Source: JACJXF01 sp038316435
GTDB taxonomy: Bacteria; Bacteroidota; Bacteroidia; Bacteroidales; GCA-2748055
Direction: 5' to 3'
Length of the DNA stretch: 57,974 bases
Assembly: GCA_038316435.1 (NCBI GenBank)
Contig: JBBQAQ010000024.1
Coordinates: forward strand, 1-57,974
Shown here: positions 1 to 8,764 of the stretch, piece by piece
Layout: every line of letters begins with the position of its first letter
How positions within the stretch are numbered: position 1 is the first letter of the stretch
The notes under the pieces: model-generated
What the model was told of the DNA's origin: nothing
Database searches by the model: none
Seen by the model: the letters and a program-made list of their open reading frames with translations, nothing else
Translations under genes and position numbers: made by a program

Positions 1-186
1 TAATATATCTTCAAATATGTATTAATAATTAACCAATTTGTATTACATTATTTTTCATTTTTAAATCAATTTTGAATTATATAACAAATTCGTTTCGATA
101 CCGGGATTTTCCAAACCTTTATAACGTTGACAGTCATCAAAGTTCTCTATCGTATCATTTAAGAATCCATCTCAAAAATAAATACA

Positions 187-2388
187 ATGAAATTTACAAA
201 AACCAAAATGTTGAAATATCTATTGTCCTCTGTGGTTTTGAATTTAATTTTTTCACAACCTTCTTTTGCCCAGCAAAAGGTGATGTACACAAACTTCGAC
301 GATGTGAACCTGAGTTTCAGTACATTTCTATGCAGCTTTGATATTGTTGAGAATCCCAGTAAAACCGGAATAAACACGAGCGAGCATGTTGGCCATGTGG
401 TTAGTACCGCTGATACCTGGGAAGGCATGGTTAATTCTGTGCCCTTATCGTTCATCGATTTCTCCGACAAACATATTTTCAAATTAAAGGTTTTTTCGCC
501 CCGACTGGCAAAAATACTTATTAAGCTTGAGTATTCTGTAAATAAAGGAACCGTTTTCACAACGGTTTACAAGAACACAACCAAAGTTGGTGAATGGGAA
601 GAACTTAGCTTCGACTTCACCGACGCAGCCTCAGGAGTTTATGACAATATTGTTTTGTTTTTTGATATTGACGCCACAAATGCAGGGGACAACTGGTATT
701 TCGATGACTTGCAATTGGTTTCTTCCAATCCTCCGGACAATCGGGTCAGTCTCCCGAATATTTTCAGGAATAACATGGTTTTGCAGCAAAACATGGATGT
801 CACCGTTTGGGGATTCGCACCGGCGGGTGAAAAGCTTGTAATTACTGGGAGTTGGGGTAAAACCGCTGAGGCAACTGCTGATCAGCAAGGCAAATGGTCT
901 GCAAAAATCATAACCCCCACTGCTGTTCCCGGAGAAGCCCCCCGCTATACGCTAACAGTTGCGGGAACCAGTAATACAGTGGAATTTTCAAATGTTCTTG
1001 TTGGAGAAGTTTGGGTTTGTTCAGGACAATCGAATATGGATTTCCCACTTAGCCCCATACCCCAATGGACTCTGGGAGTGGATAATTATGCTTCCGAAAT
1101 TGCAAGTGCAAATTATCCAGAAATTCGCTTGTTCAATGTCGCTAAAAGGCCCACTTCACTTGAGTCTACCGACTGTGAAGGCTCTTGGGTAGAATGCAAT
1201 CCCGCAAATATTGCAAACCTCAGTGCGGTAGCCTACTATTTCGGGCGGGAGCTGTTTAACGATGTAAACATCAATGTTCCGGTTGGCCTAATCCAATCCG
1301 CATATGGCGGATCCGCCTGCCAAGCCTGGACAAGTTTTGAGGTTCTAGGTTCCAACACTGAGTTAAATGCCAAATATCTAGTACCTTTTCAACAGAATCC
1401 TGCTTCATTTTCCTCCGAATACAAACCTGCGTATTTATACAACGGGATGATCGCACCGATTATTCCCTTCGCAATTAGGGGCGTCATATGGTATCAGGGG
1501 GAGTCGAACAATTCAGATGGTGATATGTATCGCAAACTCTGTGCAGAGATGCTGAAAGGTTGGCGAAAGGACTGGAGTCAGGGCGATTTCCCCTTCTACT
1601 ACGTTCAGGTGGCGCCTTATAATATGACCCTCCCAGAGCCCGTTTATGCCACACTCAGAGAAGCCCAGATGAACATGCTAACAGAAAGAAATACGGGTAT
1701 GGCTGTTACTACCGACATAGGCAACGCCACAAATATCCACCCGACGAATAAATACGATGTGGGAAAAAGACTTGCATTGTGGGCCAAAGCCAAAACCTAT
1801 CAGGAAGATGTTGTTTACTCCGGTCCGCTTTATGAATCCTACAGTATAGAGGGCAGCAAAATAAGAATCAGCTTTAAAGCAGAAACAGTTGGGGCCGGTC
1901 TGACAACCAATAACGGTCTGCCTCCCGACAATTTCACAATAGCCGGAACGGATAATGTTTTTCACACAGCCACAACAGAAATAGTTGGCAACGAAATCCT
2001 TGTTTCAAGCGCAGTTGTCACAAATCCAATTGCTGCCAGATATGCCTTTTCAAATGCGCCCTCCCCCAATCTAATAAACAAGGAGTTTCTGCCAGCCTCT
2101 CCTTTCCGTACCGACGGCCCATTGGTTCTGAAGGTCGAAAACGCCAATGAGTTCAACAATATTGAAGTATTCCCTAACCCATTTGACAGGCAGATTAATT
2201 TCAGAAACGGCATTGAAGTAGAATCCCTTGAATTGATAAGCGTTTCGGGAAAATCCGTCCTGAAAAATTCCCAGCCTGAAAAGGAAGGTAATGTAATTGA
2301 CACGAGTGATGTTCAGGCGGGACTGTATTTTTTAAGGATCCAAGAAAAAAATGGTGAAATAAGATCTTTGAAAATGGTCAAATATTAG
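187..2388 (+). CDS. secreted SASA-family acetylesterase with T9SS sorting domain
   Basis: Probable carbohydrate acetylesterase of the sialate O-acetylesterase (SASA) family, exported and passed to type IX secretion. A signal peptide covers about residues 1-29 (ending SFAQ). Residues 30-180 form a beta-sandwich-like domain resembling a carbohydrate-binding module. A SASA core follows with GQSNM (Ser282 as likely nucleophile), WYQGESN (near 435-441) and a D...NIHPTNK block (His518). The last ~75 residues are a type A sorting domain starting VFPNPF and ending in SLKMVKY. Length is 733 aa; a second ATG at 208 would also keep a signal peptide. It runs toward the polysaccharide locus but is on the other strand. 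The natural acetylated glycan is not shown by the sequence; de-acetylation of mannan or a similar hemicellulose is inferred from context. Confidence 0.85.
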   Translation: MKFTKTKMLKYLLSSVVLNLIFSQPSFAQQKVMYTNFDDVNLSFSTFLCSFDIVENPSKTGINTSEHVGHVVSTADTWEGMVNSVPLSFIDFSDKHIFKLKVFSPRLAKILIKLEYSVNKGTVFTTVYKNTTKVGEWEELSFDFTDAASGVYDNIVLFFDIDATNAGDNWYFDDLQLVSSNPPDNRVSLPNIFRNNMVLQQNMDVTVWGFAPAGEKLVITGSWGKTAEATADQQGKWSAKIITPTAVPGEAPRYTLTVAGTSNTVEFSNVLVGEVWVCSGQSNMDFPLSPIPQWTLGVDNYASEIASANYPEIRLFNVAKRPTSLESTDCEGSWVECNPANIANLSAVAYYFGRELFNDVNINVPVGLIQSAYGGSACQAWTSFEVLGSNTELNAKYLVPFQQNPASFSSEYKPAYLYNGMIAPIIPFAIRGVIWYQGESNNSDGDMYRKLCAEMLKGWRKDWSQGDFPFYYVQVAPYNMTLPEPVYATLREAQMNMLTERNTGMAVTTDIGNATNIHPTNKYDVGKRLALWAKAKTYQEDVVYSGPLYESYSIEGSKIRISFKAETVGAGLTTNNGLPPDNFTIAGTDNVFHTATTEIVGNEILVSSAVVTNPIAARYAFSNAPSPNLINKEFLPASPFRTDGPLVLKVENANEFNNIEVFPNPFDRQINFRNGIEVESLELISVSGKSVLKNSQPEKEGNVIDTSDVQAGLYFLRIQEKNGEIRSLKMVKY

Positions 2389-2490
2389 AATTGCATGCCT
2401 TTAGTATAAAGTCATAAAACCCGTTTTGAAATATGATTGCCTTTGTCTTATCCTTAAATTGAAAAAGAATAACTACGAGCCAAATATTAA

Positions 2491-4002
2491 TTACTAACTA
2501 AAGCTCTTCCATCAACAATTTCCCTGACTGCACCAAACGGAGGCGAGAAATGGGTTGCCGGTTCCACACAATCCATTTCCTGGTCGATGACCAATGTATC
2601 CGGGGCAATTGATATCTCCTATTCTTCCGATAACGGCGTCAACTGGTCACTTATTGAAAGTGTTGCTAATACAACGCAGTCGTTGCAATGGTTGGTGCCA
2701 GAAGTTTTCTCGAGTTCCTGCCTGATAAAGGTTGAGTCGGGTTCAGCCAGCGATGCCAGCGACAACACCTTCAGCATATTAAACCCGAATGAACCATCAA
2801 TCAAAATTACTACCCCCAATGGTGGCGAAAACTGGATCGTTGGCACTACGCATACCATTGCATGGGAGCCGCTTAACCTTGCAGAAAATATCGACATTAA
2901 GTATTCCATAAATAACGGTAGCAACTGGATCGATCTGGCTTCATTGGCGCCAACAGCGGTGTCTTACGAATGGACAGTGCCAGATGCTGTTTCGTCACAG
3001 TGCTTGGTAAGACTTGCATCAGGTGTGTATTTCGACGAGAGCTATCAGAATTTCAGTATTGTGGGTAAAGAATGTAACAGCACCATTGTAATCCTGGGTT
3101 CTTCAACCGCGTACGGTTCCGGGGCAAGCACAATCGACAGCTCTTGGGTTAAGCGTTACACAGCCGCTTTGAAGACTATAAATCCTAATTACACTGTTAT
3201 TAATCTTTCATTAGGCGGTTACACTACTTTTCAAATGCTACCAACTGGCACAGCAATGCCTAATGGAATTACCGAAACCATAGATGTAAACAGAAATGTT
3301 ACCAAAGCGCTAACATACAATCCATATGCGATAATTGTCAATATGCCATCAAATGATGCAAACAAGAATTATTCGGTTGAGAAACAGTTAAACAATTACG
3401 CAGCTGTTGTTAATACGGCTAATTCACAGGGTATTACAGTATGGATTGCAACCACCCAGCCACGCAATTTCACCGATCCGATACAAATCAAACTTCAGAA
3501 GGACATGGCCGATACACTGCTCCAAATTTATGGCGAAAATGCTATTGATTTCTGGAGTATTACGGCAAATCCCAACGGACTTATTTTACCGCAGTACAAT
3601 TCGGGTGATGGCGTGCATTTAAACAATGCCGGTCACAGGGTTTTGTTTGAACAGGTTATGGCTAAACACATCGAAACCCTCGCCTGCCTGCCTGATGGAA
3701 TTCAGAATGGCATCCCGGAAGTTGCAGGAGTAAGAATATATCCCAATCCTTATACATCCTTCACAACAATTGAATTTGAGACAACATCGGGCGGAACAGC
3801 TGAAATCAGGTTTATTGATTTAACCGGACGGCAAATAGGTTCAATTGAGGCAAGGATTTCAAACGCTGGCAGGCATAGTTTGAAAGTTTCTAATGAGGAG
3901 ATTAAGTCTTCAGCTTCTGTTATCGTGGCAGTCATAAAAATCAACGATGGCCAGGGTATCAAGCAAAGCAATGTAAAACTGATTCGAATGAATCTCAACT
4001 AA
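2491..4002 (+). pseudogene. 5'-truncated SGNH hydrolase with two PNGGE domains and T9SS tail
   Basis: This looks like a T9SS-secreted SGNH/GDSL hydrolase that has lost its beginning. Two tandem repeats of about 85 residues open with APNGGEKW and TPNGGENW (Kre9/KNH-like fold). They are followed by an SGNH domain with GSSTAYG, LGGY, PSND and DGVHLNNAGH blocks, then a sorting domain starting IYPNPY. The first ATG (2587) lies inside repeat 1. The same frame continues upstream through the missing part of repeat 1 to a TAA at 2488-2490, with no ATG, GTG or TTG start and no signal peptide. A protein starting at 2587 would be 471 aa with a secretion tail but no export signal. I therefore call it a pseudogene; a rare start codon is the less likely alternative. 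Confidence 0.7.
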
Positions 4003-4017
4003 TGCCTTTCAAGGAAA

Positions 4018-4050
4018 AGAGCGCCGGTTTTTACTGGCGCTCTTTTTTTT
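4018..4050 (+). terminator. rho-independent terminator, probably bidirectional
   Basis: An 8-bp stem (AGAGCGCC at 4018-4025 with GGCGCTCT at 4036-4043) closes a 10-nt loop and runs into eight T. It lies 16 nt after the SGNH stop codon. It also sits just beyond the stop of the oppositely oriented pirin remnant, for which the A-rich flank gives a weaker reverse terminator. Confidence 0.85.
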
Positions 4051-4057
4051 CTCTATG

Positions 4058-4439
4058 CTAATTCATTGGGACATCCAGAAGAAGAAAAAAAGAGTACATA
4101 TTTGCCTTTACATACTCCCATATACCTGCGACATCGCGGTGTCCAAGCGACTGACTTCCCGCTACCACTTCTCTCCCGATAACAATAAGATAAAGACCCT
4201 AACCCATGATATCATTATGCTCCAACCTTCGAGCGGAATGGTGATAATTTCCATGTTATCGTGCGGATGTGTTCCAAAGCCCTCACCTGCAGCAATAATG
4301 TCGTCGTTGAGAACCCTCAGGGTACCGAAATGAACCCTTTCGGGATTATAATAATTCGCGAAGCTAAAGGAGTGCGCAGCTTTCAGCCAGCCATGATCAG
4401 CAACCCCCGGGAGGTTGAGGGATGAAAAACAGTTTTCAT
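4058..4439 (-). pseudogene. pirin-family pseudogene, two frameshifts and internal deletion
   Basis: Reading the minus strand from 4439 gives a pirin-like start (MKTVFHPSTSRG). A G run at 4404-4408 is one base short. In the shifted frame the pirin core continues as ADHGWLKAAHSFSFANYYNP, then LRVLNDDIIAAGEGFG and THPHDNMEII. Near 4225 the frame slips again (LEHNDIMG) and meets TAG at 4201-4199. Directly after it comes the pirin C-terminus: GLYLIVI, then SLGHRDVAGIWE and LLLDVPMN, with a natural TAG at 4060-4058. Roughly half of the usual ~235 aa between DIMG and GLYLIV is missing. Both ends survive, so this is an inactivated gene with an internal deletion. Pirins are cupin-fold iron proteins, some with quercetinase activity. 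It fills most of the 530-bp gap between the SGNH remnant and the symporter gene. Confidence 0.88.
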
Positions 4440-4533
4440 AAATTAGTTTAGAGCTTAAAAATGTTTGTAACGGATAAACATCTTAAAGCCTTGAAGGTTC
4501 AAACCCCCGGTATTCTTCAGTAAAGGGGTTGAA

Positions 4534-6138
4534 TTACCAATAAATGAACATTACCACAAAGCAAAGCAAAAAGAGAACTACCGCCCATACCCTAAAATCG
4601 TTATAAAACCTGACGTTTTTGTACGACTTAGCCTCATCAGTAAAAAACTGTCTTGTAATAACATTGCCCTCTGTTTTTTCGGCTGGGGGAGGCGCCGTAA
4701 GTAAACTAACCACAACCATTACGATTCCTACAAAGACAAAATTTATCGGAGCCAGATAGAGCCAATGCAATGGGGCATCAGGATTTTGAACGGATTGGAT
4801 AAAATGTTCCTTTCCATAAAGAATCATGAACAATGCCATAACGAAAGTTGACATTAATCCCGCGAAGATCCCTGTTGCGTTTGCCCTTTTCCAAAACAAA
4901 CCGAGCATAAAAGCTGCAACAATGGGAGGTCCGACGTAAGAAAGCATTTCGTTATAATAGTTTATCAGAGTGCCGAATTTTTGTATCTGGGGAGCCCATA
5001 AAACCCCAATTACAAGCACAAGGGTTGAAGTAATTTGTCCAACCCGCACTAATTTTTTTGAACTTGCTGTTTTGTCAATTTTCCGATAGAAGTCCATTGT
5101 GAACAGAGTAGACACCGAATTCAGGCATGCGCTAAGGCTGGCGGTTAAGGCCGAGACCATTACGGCCAGCATAATTCCGAGGAATATGGTTGGCATCCAG
5201 GTTGTAACCATTTTGGGGTAAATGCCATCAGGCGGGTTAACGCTGGGAAAGGCGGCTGCGGCCTGCATAGCCGGAATAAATATGAAATACAGCGTCAGCA
5301 TGGTAAGTAAGCCTGTAAGCAAGACTCCCTTTCTGCCATGATCCACTGATTTTGCGGAAAGCACCCGCTGAACCAGCTGCTGGTTGTTTCCCCAGAAATA
5401 AAACCCAAGTATGGGAAGGGAAAGAAACAAAGCGGGCCAAGGAATTGCTATGTCGTTAGGACCTCTCACCAAGTGTAGGTAAACCGTGTCGTGAAACCTC
5501 TGGGTTAATACTTCCCAGCTTCCAACATTCTTTTGCGCGATGAATGCCAGCAAAACAGAACCGCAAATCAGGATTACAGCCTGGATCACTTCGGTTTTTA
5601 TTACGGAGTTTAAACCTCCGGGAATGGTATAGGAAGCCACAATCAAAGCAGCAATAATAACAATGATTTGAAGCTCCATTTCAGGGAAAATGATTTTGAA
5701 TATCATGGCACTGCCGTACAAAGTCGCGGAAACGTCCATAAAAACCCCGCTGATTACCGATATCCCTGAGAAATAGTATTTTGATCGATGGTCAAACCTT
5801 CGCTCCAGAAACTCTGGCATGGTATACACTCCCGATTTGATGTAAAAAGGCAGGAATATCCACGCAAAGAAAATCATTACAAGAATGGAGATCAGATTGT
5901 AATTGAAGATCACCAGTCCATACTGATAGGTTGATCCTGAATGGCCTATAAGCGTTGAGGTTGAGATACTGGCAGAAAACAGGGAAAGACCAACAACAAT
6001 CCATGTCATGTTCCTGCCCGCCAGGAAATAATCGTTCGAGGTTTCATTTTTAGCATTCTTCAGGCCCCACCAGGTAATTCCAATGATATAAACTACAATT
6101 ATCGTTATATCAACAATATTTAGGTTTGTAAAAAACAT
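4534..6138 (-). CDS. sodium/solute symporter (SSS family)
   Basis: A 534-aa integral membrane protein of the SSS/SGLT type, likely importing a sugar released by the neighbouring enzymes with sodium. It starts with a hydrophobic helix (IVDITIIVVYIIGITWWGL), has DYFLAGRNM after TM1, the family's GGLNSVIKTEVIQ stretch near residue 175 and about 14 hydrophobic segments, ending in a C-terminal helix. It is the last gene of the susC-to-symporter run, 8 nt after the upstream hydrolase, so it is probably co-transcribed. SSS transporters accompany GH130 enzymes in several Bacteroidota mannan loci; that association is prior knowledge, and the substrate here is unproven. The 94 nt between its stop and the pirin remnant contain only a weak AACCCC/GGGGTT hairpin (4501-4529). 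Confidence 0.88.
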   Translation of the reverse strand: MFFTNLNIVDITIIVVYIIGITWWGLKNAKNETSNDYFLAGRNMTWIVVGLSLFSASISTSTLIGHSGSTYQYGLVIFNYNLISILVMIFFAWIFLPFYIKSGVYTMPEFLERRFDHRSKYYFSGISVISGVFMDVSATLYGSAMIFKIIFPEMELQIIVIIAALIVASYTIPGGLNSVIKTEVIQAVILICGSVLLAFIAQKNVGSWEVLTQRFHDTVYLHLVRGPNDIAIPWPALFLSLPILGFYFWGNNQQLVQRVLSAKSVDHGRKGVLLTGLLTMLTLYFIFIPAMQAAAAFPSVNPPDGIYPKMVTTWMPTIFLGIMLAVMVSALTASLSACLNSVSTLFTMDFYRKIDKTASSKKLVRVGQITSTLVLVIGVLWAPQIQKFGTLINYYNEMLSYVGPPIVAAFMLGLFWKRANATGIFAGLMSTFVMALFMILYGKEHFIQSVQNPDAPLHWLYLAPINFVFVGIVMVVVSLLTAPPPAEKTEGNVITRQFFTDEAKSYKNVRFYNDFRVWAVVLFLLCFVVMFIYW

Positions 6139-6146
6139 AATTCTGC

Positions 6147-7676
6147 TTAATAATCAAATGAGGTAAACAAAAGAAAGCTTTTAGCAGGAATATCAACGAG
6201 TACTTTACTGTTTACACTGGCAATATCAATCTCAGCAGCCACAGGGAAAAAGTTGTTGTCAACAGGTCTGTATTCCTCACTGTAAATAAATTTTTTAAAG
6301 GGCTTCCAAGAAGCAGTGCCGCCGATCATCATATTAAATGTCTGGCTGGTTGCTGAATTATTCACAACGGCAATAGTCATGTCACTGCCGTTGGAAGCGG
6401 CTACCAGTCTTACTCCCTCTATACCTGTGGTGTCCGATTCAATAATATTGATTCCAGCAGGGAAGTACCGGCAAAGAAGTGACCATGTATAAAACCAGGG
6501 CCGGATGTTTTCGTCTTCAGGCATGCCGCACAACTCGGTTCCAAGGCTATTCCAGAATCCCCATCTTTTCAATTTGAATTTGTCACCCTCATCGCCCAGC
6601 GTATGCATTGCATCATCGAGTGACCATGCGGCGGCACCTGAGTATCCCGATTTCATGATTTGAATGGCGGCGTCGGCCATATCGACTCCATAGCTGAAAT
6701 CGAAAATCGACATCTGACTGTCCTCGCTGGCATACTTATCGGTTTTAATGCGCTCGAGGTTTTCCGGAGTGCTTTTATCAAAACCAATTTCTCCAAAAAT
6801 TATCGGCTTATTCAAATCCCTGGCTACACGAGCAATATCCCCATATTCTTTGGTGAACCTGCCACTACGCACCAGATCATAATTTGTGTAGGCATGAATG
6901 TCGTAAATACCAAGATATTTGTTGAGCTGGAGCCCGGACTGATCAAGCCATCCCACTCCGGTATATTTGGAATCCGGATTATCATACTGGGTAACAGCGT
7001 CGGGGCCTGCAATACTTATTTTTTCGCTGAGGCCTGTAGCAACCAGCGCAGAATCAAGTATTCTGATTCCCTCACTCCACTCATCCCAGTTCCCCTTTGT
7101 GGAGGCCCAATAGCCGTTGGGCTCGTTGACAAGGTTGTAGTATTTGATACAGGTGTACTCTTTGGTATTAATGAGGTTATCCAGAAATTTCACAATGATT
7201 GCGATCCATTCCGGATCGTTTGCACCTTTAAATGATCCTACCCTAGAAACTTCAGAATCATGCATTTGAAACGGGCAACCCCATTCCCCTATTAAAACCG
7301 AAATGTCGTTTTTCTGGCAATAGTCAAGCAATTTATAAAGCGATTTCATCTCGGGGGAATCGAAATCGAGAACAGGTTTCCCTTTCTTGTCGAAGCCCTT
7401 CAGATACCTCCAATTTGCCTGATCCATGACCCTGACAAGCTGCGGTCTCATATAATCCAATCGTTTGAAAACCATGTCCCATTTCTCCTGAGTCATGATT
7501 GGACCCCATTCGGCGTCGGGAGCGTCAGCATGGGGATATGCGGACCATTGGACGCCGTTGCCAATGTATGAACTGGTGATCGTTTTCCCAGGATCAATCC
7601 TGATTATACCCTCTTTTTCTTCGGCGCAAGCAGAAAAGAGTAGGCCAAAGCTTGCAAAAAGTCCAAACAATTTCAT
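6147..7676 (-). CDS. clan GH-A glycoside hydrolase lipoprotein (copy 1)
   Basis: A 509-aa lipoprotein hydrolase. The start at 7676 overlaps the upstream GH130 stop as TAATG and begins directly with a lipoprotein signal (MKLFGLFASFGLLFSAC, Cys17); an upstream ATG at 7805 would bury it inside the GH130 gene. The fold is a (beta/alpha)8 barrel of the GH5/GH39 type. NLVNEPNG gives the acid/base Glu185, and IIFGEIGF gives the nucleophile Glu296. A C-terminal beta-sandwich-like region follows from about residue 400. It is a clear paralogue of the gene at 8765-10264: both share NGVQW, MRPxLVR, YTCIxYxN and RPWFYxxSLLCRYFPAG. It is probably surface or periplasmic. The GH family number and whether it is endo- or exo-acting cannot be set by eye; beta-mannoside is the contextual guess. 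Confidence 0.85.
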   Translation of the reverse strand: MKLFGLFASFGLLFSACAEEKEGIIRIDPGKTITSSYIGNGVQWSAYPHADAPDAEWGPIMTQEKWDMVFKRLDYMRPQLVRVMDQANWRYLKGFDKKGKPVLDFDSPEMKSLYKLLDYCQKNDISVLIGEWGCPFQMHDSEVSRVGSFKGANDPEWIAIIVKFLDNLINTKEYTCIKYYNLVNEPNGYWASTKGNWDEWSEGIRILDSALVATGLSEKISIAGPDAVTQYDNPDSKYTGVGWLDQSGLQLNKYLGIYDIHAYTNYDLVRSGRFTKEYGDIARVARDLNKPIIFGEIGFDKSTPENLERIKTDKYASEDSQMSIFDFSYGVDMADAAIQIMKSGYSGAAAWSLDDAMHTLGDEGDKFKLKRWGFWNSLGTELCGMPEDENIRPWFYTWSLLCRYFPAGINIIESDTTGIEGVRLVAASNGSDMTIAVVNNSATSQTFNMMIGGTASWKPFKKFIYSEEYRPVDNNFFPVAAEIDIASVNSKVLVDIPAKSFLLFTSFDY

Positions 7677-8692
7677 TAGCAATTTTTTAAATGTTCCAGT
7701 AATTCCTTTACCGAACAGGTTGCTACACCTATGTACTTGTCGGCACCGCCGTAATATACAAATAAAGTGTCGTCGATAATCACATTTCCCGTAGGGAAAA
7801 CACAACCCTTGTAAAAACCTTCAATCTCATAGTTGAATTCAGGGCTCATAATCGGTTCTTTGGTTCTTCCAATGATTATGGTTGGGTCGTTCAAATCAAG
7901 CAGTGCTGCTCCTACCCTATAGAAACCCGTTCCACCGTCTTCCACTCCATGATACAGTACCAGCCAACCGTCTTCGGTTTTCAAGGGTGGTGTGGATCCG
8001 CCGATCTTTTCTTCCCAGCCCCCTACTATTCCCTGCATTAATAAAATGCTTGGCTCATTCCATACAAGCAAATCGTCGGAATACCTTAGCCAGATAGCCG
8101 GGTATTCGGGACCCCATTTCGGACCGATCCATTCTTTGGGTCGGTGGAGCATTGCGTATTTACCATTTATCTGTTCGGGAAACAGGATGACGTCCCGGTC
8201 GTCGATATTCGACTCGGTGATTCTTCCGAGCCTAATCCAGTTCTTAAAATCTTTGGTGATTGCAAGTGCGGTATTTGCCATATTACTTTTAAGGAAAAAC
8301 GGAGCATTTGAGCCAAAATCGTGGGTTAAAACCTCGTCGTGAGCGAACTTCCAATACTGTCCTGGGGGAAATGGGCGGAATGCATATGTAACATAATAGT
8401 AATCATCGTACTTAACGATGCGCGCATCCTCAACACAGCCACTGTCAGGTCCCTCTTCACTGGGTCCGAATGCTGGCAAAATGCTTTCCCTTCTGAAGTT
8501 CATCCCATCATCACTCGTTGCTAATCCAAACCGGATAACATGTTCCAGATCATCGCCTGCTGCCCGGTACAACATATAGAATTTGCCATTCTCACACCAT
8601 ACTCCCGGGTTGCACACAGCCAGATTTTCCCAATAGTTCGCAGGATTGGGCGACAAAATTGGATTGTTTTGATATTTAGTTAAAATCATCAA
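7676..8692 (-). CDS. GH130 family beta-mannoside phosphorylase or mannosidase
   Basis: A 338-aa five-bladed beta-propeller enzyme of family GH130. It has no signal peptide, so it should act in the cytoplasm on imported oligosaccharides. The diagnostic block is SGCVEDARI (Asp89 as the family's catalytic acid), with NPGVW near residue 28 and LYRAAGDD near 41 also fitting. GH130 members either phosphorolyse beta-mannosides to mannose-1-phosphate or, in some subfamilies, hydrolyse beta-1,2-mannosides; I cannot assign the subgroup. It sits between the two paralogous GH-A genes and overlaps the downstream one by one base, implying translational coupling. There are 72 nt to the upstream hydrolase. 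Confidence 0.88.
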   Translation of the reverse strand: MMILTKYQNNPILSPNPANYWENLAVCNPGVWCENGKFYMLYRAAGDDLEHVIRFGLATSDDGMNFRRESILPAFGPSEEGPDSGCVEDARIVKYDDYYYVTYAFRPFPPGQYWKFAHDEVLTHDFGSNAPFFLKSNMANTALAITKDFKNWIRLGRITESNIDDRDVILFPEQINGKYAMLHRPKEWIGPKWGPEYPAIWLRYSDDLLVWNEPSILLMQGIVGGWEEKIGGSTPPLKTEDGWLVLYHGVEDGGTGFYRVGAALLDLNDPTIIIGRTKEPIMSPEFNYEIEGFYKGCVFPTGNVIIDDTLFVYYGGADKYIGVATCSVKELLEHLKNC

Positions 8693-8764
8693 TAAAATAT
8701 TTGCTACAATTAATTTTCAAGTTACTGAGTCAGGTACTGCATCAAAGAACCATACCTGGAAATC

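Noticed and set aside
4055..4333. Open frame of 92 codons on the plus strand
   Set aside because: It lies opposite the pirin pseudogene, has no family-like features, and the minus-strand reading explains the sequence.
7677..7805. Longer start for hydrolase copy 1 at 7805
   Set aside because: It would lie inside the GH130 gene and bury the clear lipoprotein signal that starts at 7676.
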